Origin: Tricholoma matsutake | Taxonomy: Eukaryota > Basidiomycota > Agaricomycetes > Agaricales > Tricholomataceae | Reading direction: 5' to 3' | NCBI GenBank assembly: GCA_026075535.2 | Contig: AP026539.1 | Location: forward strand, 7,750,001 to 7,814,000 | Length of the DNA stretch: 64,000 nucleotides | Part shown: positions 21,022 to 32,040 of the stretch, piece by piece | Layout: every line of letters begins with the position of its first letter | Position numbering within the stretch: the first letter of the stretch is position 1 | Notes under the pieces: generated by a model | Database searches by the model: none | The model's input: only the letters and a program-made list of their open reading frames with translations | Told to the model about the DNA's origin: nothing | Made by a program: the position numbers and the translations under genes

Positions 21022-22253
21022 TCATTCATCTGCAGTAAGTTTGCCATTCTTCCCCAACTTGTTGGAGATGGACGACTTGGAAGTGTTCTTTGTCGTGGAG
21101 GGCTGCTGATTGGAGGAGTTTCCCCAAGGAGAGCTCGATGAGGATTGATTGGTGGACTGGGAGGAACCTTTGGGGGTGTCCTTCTTGACAGGGTTAGAAG
21201 AGTTCCCGGAATTCTTAGTTTTGAACTGGGTTTCATCTTCCTGCATCCAGTAGATATTGTCACAGTCCTGTGCTTTCAAGTGCAGTCCTGCAAGGGTGTC
21301 AGGTTTACCACCCCAAAGGACTTCTATACAAAGTCAGAGTGGAAGACTGCAGAAATAGTGGTCATGGAGGGCTGCCTCATTCCAGTTGACCCTAGAAGCT
21401 AATTCCCAAAAGTCAATGTTATACTTTGTGATGCAACCACTTTTCTTCATTGCTAAATTGGAAAGAGCTTTTTCTGCATCCCCGAGCAGGTCATGCGGGC
21501 CGAAGTTACTCTCTAGTTCAGTGAGAAAAGCCTCATAATCCCACATCCAGTGTGCGGAATCGGTCGGGTCGTTAAGACCGGGCTCAAACCAGCTGAGAGC
21601 TGATCCCTTGAGATAAGAAAGGATAAATATGATCTTTTTCTCATCAGAAGAAAATATGTGCAGATGGTTGCAGAAATGAAGGTTACACGAGACTAGGAAG
21701 TCTCTAAGTTTCTTTGGGTTGGAGCCATTGAAGGTGTCGGGGTCGCAAACTTTGATTTTCTCGGTCTTGGGTGCGTTATTTTGTCGGAGGGTGCAGATAC
21801 TCTCCAAGAGGTTGTAAAGAACATCTATGAACCTATCCCCTGGATCAGGGTTTCCCCTGCAGGAGGTTGATTGTCAGGATCATTGAGATTGGGGTCACCC
21901 CCAGGGCCGTCCGGACCACTAGGGTCGTCGGGTCCGTCCTCTAGACCACGATCTTCCAACCCATAGGGTTCAAGCTGGTTGATGCCCCCTACATACTCAA
22001 GGGGAGTCATGGGTTGGGGTTCTTCTGGATTTGCGGGAGATTGTTGAGCTTGAGTAGACATGAGGTTTGCACTGATTGATGGGGCTCTGAAACCAATTTG
22101 TTGGAAAATGTTGGAAGGTCTGGAAGTTACTCCGAATGTTGAGGCGGGTTGTGGGCTAGGAAGTGTGGATCGCTGGATTGCAGAGATCCCTGGAATGGTA
22201 CCAGCACGCTGAGAGTTTCTGGTTGTGCGCTGGCGAGTTTCGGTTGGGGTCAT
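21022..22253 (-). pseudogene. Gypsy-1 gag
   Basis: The minus-strand ATG at 22253 opens a Pro/Gly/Asp-rich N-terminal segment to 21825. The gag domain follows at 21807-21334 (FNGSNPKKLRDFL, YLKGSALSWFEPGL, ELESNFGPHDLLGDAEKAL). A Ser/Asn/Lys-rich linker (21279-21022) leads to a damaged zinc knuckle region near 20960-21020. Frameshifts near 21820 and 21300 break it. The leader 22254-22290 to the 5' LTR is short. Confidence 0.85.
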
Positions 22254-22290
22254 AGGAGAAGAGATGAGTGAAGTGTGAGTTCATATATAC

Positions 22291-22959
22291 TGTTAAGAAC
22301 TGATGCTAAAGGCCACTTTGGAATCCGACCGGACACTGCAGGTGGGAGATTGTCGGGTCAATGTGGATTCTGCAGGAGGGGGAATGGAAAGGACTTGGCT
22401 TCAGCTTGTAAGAAGCTGCGCCCTTCACCTCGTCTGGTGTCCTAATTTCAAGTCAAGGGTTTAGAGGTAGGAGCGGGAATGTGCAGGTAAATGTGGGGAG
22501 GAGTACGGAGGGACTTAGGTTGAGTTCAGATGAGACTAGAACTTCGGAGGGAGACTAGAGGTTGAGTCGAGTGTAGTTCAGACTGTTGGAGTAGAAGGAG
22601 GTTTTAGATTGGCAGGGTAAAGTCGAGTCTATGTCGATATACGAACTGGGGAATACAAGGCAAAACTAACTAAGCTTAAATACTGTAGTCCGGAATAATG
22701 CAGAACAGGAACGAAGACTGCAGCAGTGTCTCGACTGCGTAGATAAATTACCTATGGGAGCCGCACAGGAATCCGTAGTCGAATTTGCAATAGAGATGGC
22801 AGCCATGGATGCTGTACAAGGCAGCCTGATGCACAGCAGCGTGGGCAGTGCAAGGCAGCTGGGAACGAAATCAGGAGGCATAGACAAAAGTCATGTTCGA
22901 TGTGCAGGAAAGAGTCAGATGGATGCGGGTTCTGATCGGGCAAGGAACAGTTCTTGACA
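22291..22959 (-). repeat. Gypsy-1 5' LTR
   Basis: The 669-bp LTR at the gag side. It ends TTCTTGACA at 22959 and abuts the target duplication CTTAC, where exon 6 of the dioxygenase-like gene resumes. Confidence 0.93.
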
Positions 22960-22964
22960 CTTAC

Positions 22965-24030
22965 GATCCCATTGAGCCTTCAAATGAAGCAACTTGGTTG
23001 ACCGATGGTCCCATAATGATGGAAAACCATGATCTCTTTGAATATTCTTGTCAAAATCTTCTTCTTATAAACAATTATTTCCTTCGACAACTTCCCATTG
23101 AATGCCAAGCATGCATCGATCCAAAAGTTTTCCTGAGTGCTTTTTCTGCTGAGATCAATGGAAATAGAGTCCATGCCAAGGATTGGCTGTATGCCCCAAT
23201 GGGGTATACTCATTCTGTACCTGAAGGACTAGAGGATCCAAGGATGATGGATGCTGACCGTTGTTCAATCGATGCCATAAAATTTGCGGTGTCAGAGTTT
23301 TTGGAACAGGAAGCAGATGGTGCAAAGTTCATTCCACATTTGGTTGGAAGAGATGTCAGACCTTTTCAAAGAGCTACTAAGAGGGATGGCCCTTCAAGAA
23401 AGAGAAAGGGTATGAATCTATTACTTTTAACATATGGATTACCTTGAGCAATGTCCAGCAGAAGCAAACCGATAAGTCTACCATTGCTTCAAAGCATATG
23501 TATTCTTGCCTTATAAGTTTGATTTCATTGGATAACTTGTTATATTTTAGGACAATGCACTAAGCAACATAAAAGTTCAATGCCATCAAATGATTATCCT
23601 GTAGCTGGCCAGGCTGCATTGAATTTAGTCATGAATGCCATCAACAACAACCAACTGCCTGATACAAATGAGAGAAGGCTGGCAAACATGGATATTGGTA
23701 ATGCAATTGTACTTGATATTAACTCTGGTTACTGATAAATGAAAAGCAGATGGCCCCGTGCATGATGAAATTAATAATCCAGTCACTCAAAGACGTAAGC
23801 ATTTGTCAGTTCTGGTTATAAAACTTTCTGCTGATAATATGCTTGACCTGAAACTCATTCCTTATTAAATAAAGCAGCTCCACCACCAAGACCACCACAG
23901 AATTCCTTGGTCTCAAATGCCAAAAAGAAGCGAAAAGGAAAGGGTAAACTTGTGTTTGATGGTATACTCATTCGCTCTTCTTCATCGTGCAAGCCAATCG
24001 ACAATGGATATGATGGTGATACAAACATGG
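22965..24030 (+). pseudogene. TET/JBP-like gene, rest of exon 6 and exons 7-9
   Basis: Exon 6 resumes in phase right after the gypsy-1 target duplication. The codons for GAT GCT TAC are followed by GAT CCC. The frame runs to 23409. I infer exons 23551-23697, 23750-23794 and 23878-24030, linked by GT-AG introns of 141, 52, 83 and 56 bp that hold one frame. The protein has a first segment with WLTDGPIMMENHDLFEY and a Lys/Arg stretch (KRDGPSRKRKG). Later come a Pro-rich run (PPPPRPPQ) and KKKRKGKGK, which look like nuclear localisation signals. This part is free of stops. The first half may complete the dioxygenase fold. I do not recognise a separate domain. Confidence 0.6.
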
Positions 24031-24086
24031 GTATGTAATATAGTATCAATCAAATGTTTTCATAGCATTTACCTTATAATTTAAAG

Positions 24087-26410
24087 ATGACGATTACCAA
24101 CCGACTGACAATTCAGATGACGACAGTGACTTCGAGGAAGAAAACACACGCTGACCTCCTCAAAATGTTATTTCCCAAGATGATGATTGTATGCAGGTTG
24201 ACAGCGCTCACTCTGTGGTTTCACCTGTGGAACCTGGTATTGTTGAGCTGGTCAAGAATGCTACTCTCGGCCCGCTTAGAACATTACTGTATTCCTTTGG
24301 TCTTGGAAGTGATGAAGAATTATCATCGCTATCATCCCTCTCTGAAGACGACATGTCCGTGGACAATTCTCCTTATGATCCAAGACAGGATACTGTTGAA
24401 TCAAATTCAAAAATAACTCATGTTGATGCATCAGAAGCCATTGAAGTTAATCTTCGTATGTATTATGAAATGTTCATTCTTTGGTAGTAAGCTGACATTA
24501 TTAAAGAATGTCATCCAACAGAATCTTTTGTCGATATGTTTAGTTTGATATCTGTATTTCATGCAATCAAGGATTTTATCCAGGGCTTACATGCTTGTTC
24601 AGATGAAAAGCCTTCTGAAAACACTTGGTTGATCACACATAATATCAATGTTACGATGGGGCTATTAAATGACAGGCCTTCTGAACCTGAAACTGCCAAG
24701 TTAGTGCCGGCTTTATGGAATCAGCTCAAAGGGTTGGAATGTTATAGATCCATCACTGCTGTGGAGCTCTGCTATACGCAAAGCATCATCATGATGTCAG
24801 AATGGAAGATTATAAACTGGCTTCAAATGGAGATTAGTTCAGTGTATTCATCACCATCATGATCATCCTTGTCGAATTGGCTTCAACGTCTAATAAATGA
24901 CATTGAACGCTATCACACATCCAGTATTGGATCAAGCCAGACAATTGACTTTTGTTCAGAAGACTACCTCCCTTCCCTTGATACCCCATGTACTTTCAAA
25001 TACAAAGTCCCTCGCTTCATTGTTGGTGCTGCTGTGGAATGCACTATTGATGCAGTTAATGATTGCCTCAAACCGTGGCTCTATTTCCCTTCTGAACCTA
25101 AACAGATTCTGCAATACAAAGCCATGGATATGATTCTTTCTGTAGCTCCAGCCTCTGTGCTTCTCCTTGGTCCGATGTGGTGTTTGTATAATGATCCCAT
25201 TGGAATACTCTTGGGTGTGCGGCGTAAAAGAAAACTTACAATAAAGATTTTGATAAAGTCATCAGCACTCTCCGCATCAGTCTGCGTACAACAGGTTTCA
25301 TGGATTCATCATCTCTGCTGTGCTTGGCTCTAGATGTCTTATCAGATCTTCATAGCCTGTGGATGTCACAGCCTACAAGAAAGCCTACACAATCACAGAT
25401 TCCAGCTGTTATCACACCTTCCCCCCCTTCATTGCCTATATCATCAACACCAGATGATCTATTGTCTCAATGCAATGTCTTTCTCCAGTATCTTCAGACA
25501 CTGATGCCTATAGTCAAGAATGGAATGAAGCCATATCTAAAAAGCAAGGATCTGATGCTGTCCAAAGTTGCAAACAGACCCGACCACTTTCTTCCGTTTA
25601 GGGAATGTGCACCCACTCGAAAATGTGCAATTGATACAGTCTATGATGGTTTGAAAGATGGTTTGACACCAGAAGATTTCTGGAATATTCTCTGTCATTG
25701 CGGAACTTTTTATGGTTCTGAATTTGCTCGTACTCATGGGGGTTGGTTTGCAAGCTTGGAGGATTGGATTTCTTACAAAAATGGAGAAGGCTCAACCAAA
25801 GAAGACAAATATTTTGTTATTTCAAATGCCTACGGTCCTGCCAACCATCACCGAATGCTGGAGTTGATTGAGAAATACTGGGCTTTGCAAGATGAATGGA
25901 CTGACTTCTCCACGAACAAGTTCAATGGTATCATGTCCTTGTTTTACTTCTTGTCTTCACAATCCATAACTCAGAAACTGAAGTGAACGATAGACCAGTC
26001 ACTACAAATGCAATGTTAGTTGGTGGAGGAAAGTCGCATATCACATATGGGATGCTACATTCATATCTTCTTCCAAATGGTCCCAATTCAAATATCGATG
26101 ATAGTACCCAGTATCGCTTTGTTTCGCACATGCTCTATCAGAATGCAATAGATGCCGCTAGACAAAATAGTGATCTGCTGGTATGCTGCATGCCACTGGG
26201 TTCAATAATAAATCACCTTACATTAGGCCAAGAAAAGTCAGTAGCAAAGAGCCATGGTGTATTCATAGCATACAAAGCACCACTAGCAACAATACTAAAT
26301 ACCCTCAGCAGTCATTTCTGTTCCAGTCATTGTTATGACAATGTCTTTGTTTTTAAACCAGTTCTCAATGTTTTGTATAATACCTGGAGGGATGGCATCA
26401 CCAAAGCAAG
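24087..26410 (+). pseudogene. Uncharacterised region joined to the TET/JBP-like gene (exons 10-12)
   Basis: Inferred exons 24087-24455, 24507-25927 and 25975 onward follow in frame from exon 9, with introns of 51 and 47 bp. The first part is acidic (DNSDDDSDFEEEN). The rest includes LPFRECAPTRKCAIDT, GLTPEDFWNILCHCGTFYGS, ARTHGGWFASLEDW and, in exon 12, NAMLVGGGKSHITYGML and LGSIINHLTLGQEKS. It looks like a long conserved-type protein region, but I cannot name a family. In-frame TGA codons occur at 24152-24154 and 24860-24862, and a frameshift near 25215-25255. The C-terminal end (RHRKNKNK, near 26410) flows without a stop into the Helitron N-terminus. It could be a separate gene. Conserved phase across the introns argues for one gene. 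Confidence 0.5.
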
Positions 26411-29400
26411 ACATAGAAAAAATAAAAACAAGTTCTATAGTTGTACAAAGAGCACAACATCCTTCAAACAAACAAAAGTGTTGCAAAATAAGAAACAATA
26501 CAAAAACAAGAAAGTGTGTAAATTTCCACCATCTCCTCCAAATAACAAGCTCCTTCATAAAATTATTACAGGGTTTTGCAATGATACACACCCCTCTCAG
26601 TTTGAAGAAGTAGGATGTGCAGTCTGTGGTCAATTGACTTTGAAAAAAAATATTATTCCATTAAAAGATGTCCAGTGCAGTCTTGATCCCCTCAAACGAC
26701 AGGGTGTAACCTCAATTGAATGAGAAAGTGAGTTACAAGAGCAACAAGAGATTGAGGGCCCTATAATTGATTATGATTGTGTTGGTATGTGTATGACATG
26801 CCATAAACATTTGGATAAGGGAAATTGCCCTTCCATGGTGTTGGCTTTTGGCTTTTGGATAGGCAAAGTGCCTTCCAAACTTACTGGATTGACATTTGTA
26901 GAAAAAATTCTCATATCACAAGTATGCCATAATAGATGTATTGTTTGTATTGCTTCAGGACAATATAAAATGAGAGCGAATGCAATAAGCTTTCAAAATC
27001 CTATTCCCAAGCTATACAATGTACTTCCACCCCCACTTGAGGAACTTGATCAGGTTTTAGCATGCATATTTACAGGGCCATGTCAACCAACTGAAAAAGA
27101 TATTCAATGAACACCTTTGCTCATTCAGCATAAACAAGTTGGAAAAGCACTGCAATGGTTTAAATTGAATCATATTGATTACCACGACATCGAACTTTCT
27201 GAAGACAACCTGCATGAATATCCAGAGAATGGAACACCAGTGGTTATTGATTACCACTAGTCCATCTTAAACAAGGACAAGGAAGCTATGAGCGTGCATG
27301 ATAATGAAGAAGAAGAAGGAGTTGAAAAAGGTGATTGTTCATTTGTAGTACATGGCCTCACAGGAGAAGAATTTTCAGCGATGACACTTGAAACAATTAA
27401 AGCAAGAGCTTTGGAGCATCTTACAAAGGATGGAAAAATAGCATTTGTTGGTCATGCACCTCAGCCTGAGTCGATATACAACAATGCACAACTTTTTCCA
27501 TCTATGATGCCATGGCTATTTCCATATGGACTAGGTGGAATTGGTAACAGCCATCATCAAGGCCATTTATCAGGCCTGGCACATAAGAAACATCTTCTGC
27601 TGTATCATGACAAGTGATTCCAAATGGATCCAGGATTTGCACTTATTGCTTTAAACCATGAACAAATTCAAGAAAGCACTACTGGAGGATATTTAACTGC
27701 AGACAAGGCTTACTTCTCACAAGTGACAGACCGATTACACAATCTTGACTTGAATGTTTTGACAGACATTCCTACTCGATTAAGCCAGAACATCTGTGTT
27801 AAGCCAGAAACAGATGCAGAAAAATTATGCTACAAGCTAATGGGTGATCTGGAGGTTGTCAGCAGTCATGTCAAAGGTTCTGCAGCTTCCAAAAAATATA
27901 TGCAGAATGAGATCTGGTCCCTTATGTCATATATTGGAGCACCATCATGGTTCATTACGCTATCACCTGCAGACAACAAGCATCCAATATGTCTTTACTT
28001 TGCTGACACAGATGAGGAGTTCAAACCCAACATAAGATTACCTGACGATACATTCCATCTGGTTGCCAATAATCCTACTGCTGCTGCAAGATTTTTTGAT
28101 TTTATGTGTCAGGCATTTATAAAAAATGTTTTAGGTGTAGGACAAAAGCATCCTGGAATATTTGGAGAAACTTCTGCATATTATGGCACTGTTGAACAAC
28201 AAGGTTGATTGACACTACATCTACATATGTTGATTTGGATAAAGAATGCATTGTCACCTCAGGAGATTCGGAATTGAATTATGGATCGATCTTCAGATTT
28301 TCAACAGAAGATGGTTGAATATATAGAATCCATATATAAGGGTGAATTTTTCAATGGCCACACTGCTGATGTAAACCAGCATGTCAAAGAAGCACAACAT
28401 AATGACTCTGAATATCTTGATCCCACTAAAACTATGCCAGAACCTCCTCCAGAGCGATGCCAGGAAACTAGATGTGACTCTTGTGAAAACTGTGAAAAGC
28501 TCAAGAGTTGGTGGTCACATTTTAGACAAACAGTAGACGATCTGGTCCTGCATTCAAATGTCACAGCTGCCACATGACAACTAAAGATAAAGATGGAAAT
28601 GATATAAAAAAAGGTTGTTTGAACAAGCAAGGGCGATGCAGAGCATGGTTTCCATGGGATGTTGTAGAGCAAACTATGGTTGATCCATTGACAGGTGCAT
28701 TAATGATTAAAAAGGGTGAATCATGGCTGAATACTTTTACTCCATTAATAACTTATCTTCTTTGTTGCAACACTGATACAAGAAGCCTTCTGTCTGGAAC
28801 TGCAATCAAAGCTATTATAGTTTATGTCTCTGATTATGTGACCAAGCCTGGCCTGAAGACATATTCAATATTTGATACAATTTGACATATGTTTGATCGA
28901 AACTCTGAGCTTATTACAGATTCTACAGACCATAAAAGCACTGCAAGGTCATTAATGACAAAGATTGTTAATGCGCTTACAGCAAAGATGGAGATAGGCA
29001 GTCCAATGGCTAACATGTATTTGTTAGGAAATCCTGATCACTATACTGGCCACAAGTTTGTTAATTTCTACTGGAGAAATTATGTGCAAGAAATCCAAAG
29101 TGCCTGGGAATCACCTAAAGAAGGCAACAAGCCAGCCAAAGTGGTTTTAAATAAAAATATGGGCAAATATGTAGGCTTGTCAAATGTTCAAGACTACATG
29201 CATCGACCATTCATATACAATGATCTCAGCTTGTATGATTGGGTCAGACAATCTACAAAAACAAAGCGGTCAAAGGTCCAGCAAGCAGAATTTGACAAAA
29301 AGCAAGAAGTAACAAATGAATATGACAAAGAAATGATTGATGATGAAATTGATGAGCTTGACATTCTTAACAATAATGAGGTTCTTGATTCAAATATCCT

Positions 29401-29860
29401 TCAATCAGGTGGAGGATCTGACCAAAAAAATTGGGATTCTACTGATTATGATTCACTTGACAAGCCAACTGATGATGATGATGATAAAGATGTAGATGAT
29501 GAAACTGGTGATGAATTAAATATCAGTGATGGAAATGCTCAGCAGTTGTATGAAGATGAGGAAGAGAAACCTCAATTTATGAAGGCTTATCCACAATTCC
29601 AAACACATCATGTTCATTGTATTGATGAGGACAACATAGTGCCCAATTTTCTTGGTGGTTCATTACCACGATGTGATCAAGGTAATAGGGAATATTATTG
29701 TCTAACAATGCTTACATTGTTCAAACCATGGCGAAGTGGAAAAGATCTGAAATCCATTGATAGTACATGGGACAAAACATTTCATGTTTATAATTTTACA
29801 CCAAGGCAACAACAACTAATGAAAAACTTTAATCTTCATTATGAGTGTATAGATGCTTGA
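26411..29860 (+). pseudogene. Helitron Rep (HUH endonuclease) region
   Basis: The region opens with a cysteine-rich segment (GCAVCGQL near 26620, CMTCHKHLDKG near 26795). The Helitron-like N domain follows (FVVHGLTGEEF, FPSMMPWLFPYGLGG, APSWFITLSPAD, ARFFDFMCQAFIKNVLG). The HUH motif is LTLHLHMLIWI at about 28209-28241. The two-tyrosine segment is IVYVSDYVTKPGLKTY near 28820-28860. Together these nick and join single strands in rolling-circle transposition. In-frame TGA codons lie at 26721, 27108, 27615, 28206, 28275, 28883 and 29858, against one TAG at 27258. Several fall where this family has Arg, for example just before LTLHLH. A frame change occurs near 28575. The C-terminal part holds a long acidic tract near 29340-29570. 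Confidence 0.88.
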
Positions 29861-29960
29861 GATGATTATTCTGCCAAACTGAAAAAAGATGAAGAAGATG
29901 GTGGGTTCTTTCCATTGTGGGCTTCCTCTGAAGTTTTAAAAGATCTGGAACAAAATTCAT

Positions 29961-32040
29961 TTGTTGAATAATCCACTTGATATTATTACAGAGGAGAACC
30001 CGTATGTTGAACCATCATTGAAACATATGAAAAAGCTTGATGAAATGAATCAAATGGAGAATGTTGTTCAAAATGCCGGTTGGTTGGATGATTGTCCACA
30101 ACCTATTAGCCATATTGATTCCAAAGGCATAGATATACAAGTAAATATGGCTGGCAGTAAATGGAATGCCTTGGTAAAAACTGCAAAAGATGCTGTGTTA
30201 GCTGATAGAGGAAAACATCTTCCTGTAAATGAACAAGAAACACCATTATCATCTCGAAATTATAATGATGTTGTTGTAGACAATATCAGTTATCTTCGGA
30301 AAAACTTCAAAGCAGAAACAGCTGATAATCAAAAGATCATCAATGATACTGTTAAAGACTTCAAGTTAAATACAGAACAAGAACAAGCTTTTTGTATTGT
30401 CGCTAATCATGCAACGATGTCACAGCCAAGTCAACTAAAAATGTATCTTGGTGGAATGGGAGGTACCAAAAAATCACAGGTTATCAAAGCATTGATATCC
30501 TTTTTTGAAAGATGTAATGAGTCCCACAGAATTATGATTCTGGCTCCAACAGGATCTGCTGCTGCATTGTTGAATGGTTCAACTTACCATTCTGTACTTG
30601 GTATAAACAGTACAAAAGATGGTGATACAGTCAGAAATGAGCATACAGCTATAGCACAAGTCAAAGCACGGCTTGATGGTGTTGACTATATATTTTTGGA
30701 TGAAGTATCAATGGTAGCCTGTCATGATTTATATAAGATCAGCGCTCAATTGGCCAAGGCAAGAAACATAGGAGACACACCATTTGGTGGTATCAACATG
30801 ATTTTTGCAGGTGATTTTGCACAATTGCCACCAGTTGGAGGTCATTCTTTTTACAATGAAGCTGTTGGTACATCTGTTGATGCATCACAGACATTAAAAG
30901 GACAACAAGCATCAATTGGAAAAGCATTGTGGCATCAAGTGACAACCGTAGTAATTCTACAACAAAATATGCGACAAAAAAAACAAAGTAAAGAAGATGC
31001 CAAGCTAAGGGCTGCACTTGAGAAGATGCGATATGCATCTTGTACTTCAGAGGATATACAATTTCTGAGATCCCGAATAGCTGGTAAAGGTCTGGGTCAG
31101 CCAAAATTGGCAGACAAGAAATACCATAATGTGTCTATTATTACTGCATTCAATGCACCAAAAGACCGGATCAACCAACTTGGCTCAGAGAGATTTGCAA
31201 AGGAAACTGGTCAAACATTGACACACTTTTATTCTGTAGACTGTTTTGGAGAGGAAGAAAATCCTGCTATAGAAAAAAAAGGATGAAAAGAAAGCATACA
31301 GTTAATAATGGTGATATAAATCCAATGCTAAGAAATGTTCTCTGGAATTTGAGACATTCAGCATCTGATCATGTACCTGGCAAATTGTCTCTTTGTATGG
31401 GAATGCCAGTAATGATATGCAACAATGAAGCAACTGAATTGTGTATTACAAAAGGCCAAGAAGGACATATTGCTAGCTGGCAGTCAGTTATTGGCCCACA
31501 TGGTCAACTTGTACTTGATACATTGTTTGTCAAACTTGATCGACCTGCAAAGACAATTAGGATTGATGGTTTGCCTGAAAATGTTGTTCCTCTAACAAAG
31601 TTATCAAAATCTGTTTTGTGTGTCACACCAAGTGATGTTGCATTAAAAATCAATCGTTCACAAGTACCAGTTTTGCCCAACTTTGCAATGACAGATTATG
31701 CATCCCAAGGAAAGACTCAAGATATCAATGTTGTTGACTTGAGTAGTTGTCGTGATCATATGTCTTATTACACATGTTTATCCAGAAGGTACTGTAATTG
31801 TACAATGTTTCAATCCAGACAAGATTATGTGTGGAGCATCAGGATATCTTCAACAAGAATTTAGAGAGCTAGAACTTCTAGATGAAATAACTAGGTTGTC
31901 ATATGAAGGTACCTTACCCAGTAATATTAATGGCAATTTGCATAAGGCTCGTATTCGTCAGTTTCAATTATATAAGGGAACTGACTATGTACCTGCCAAT
32001 GTATCAAAACAATTGAAGTGGACTTTAGCAGATCCTATGG
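29961..32040 (+). pseudogene. Helitron Pif1-like helicase
   Basis: The 441-codon frame 29961-31286 has Walker A at about 30448-30480, Walker B FLDEVSMVACHDL (near 30700), GDFAQLPPVGG (near 30813) and QQNMRQ (near 30960). The frame 31283-31864 carries the C-terminal motifs, including MTDYASQGKTQDINVVDLSS and YYTCLSR. The P-loop, normally GGTGKS, reads GGTKKS, a Gly to Lys change that should hamper ATP binding. Frameshifts occur at the A-rich site near 31280 and near 31785, where the frame moves to 31752 onward (FNPDKIMCGASGYLQQEFR). This 5'-3' helicase would unwind DNA during rolling-circle transposition. Confidence 0.88.

Larger units (their letters stand above)
9548..22959 (-). mobile_element. 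Gypsy-1: Ty3/Gypsy chromovirus with nested gypsy-2
   Basis: LTRs at 9548-10230 (683 bp) and 22291-22959 (669 bp) begin TGTTAAGAACTG and end CAGTTCTTGACA. The length difference is explained by one 14-bp indel. The perfect 5-bp target duplication CTTAC lies at 9543-9547 and 22960-22964. Minus-strand gag, protease, RT, RNase H, integrase and chromodomain are present, with gypsy-2 (14189-20051) inserted at the start of RT. Without the insert the element would be about 7.5 kb. A polypurine tract (minus-strand AAGGGGGAAATAC) abuts the 3' LTR at 10231. Between pol and that LTR lies an extra gene on the opposite strand (10368-11272). The element sits inside exon 6 of the dioxygenase-like gene. Confidence 0.96.

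Noticed and set aside
20890..21402. Plus-strand frames opposite gypsy-1 gag.
   Set aside because: Shadow frames of the minus-strand gag; no motif or independent support.
26721..29860. TGA might be read as an amino acid (recoding or a variant genetic code), since it interrupts many frames.
   Set aside because: Homologous positions in sister copies have CGA or CAA, frameshifts accompany the TGAs, and LTRs show the same CpG decay outside coding DNA.
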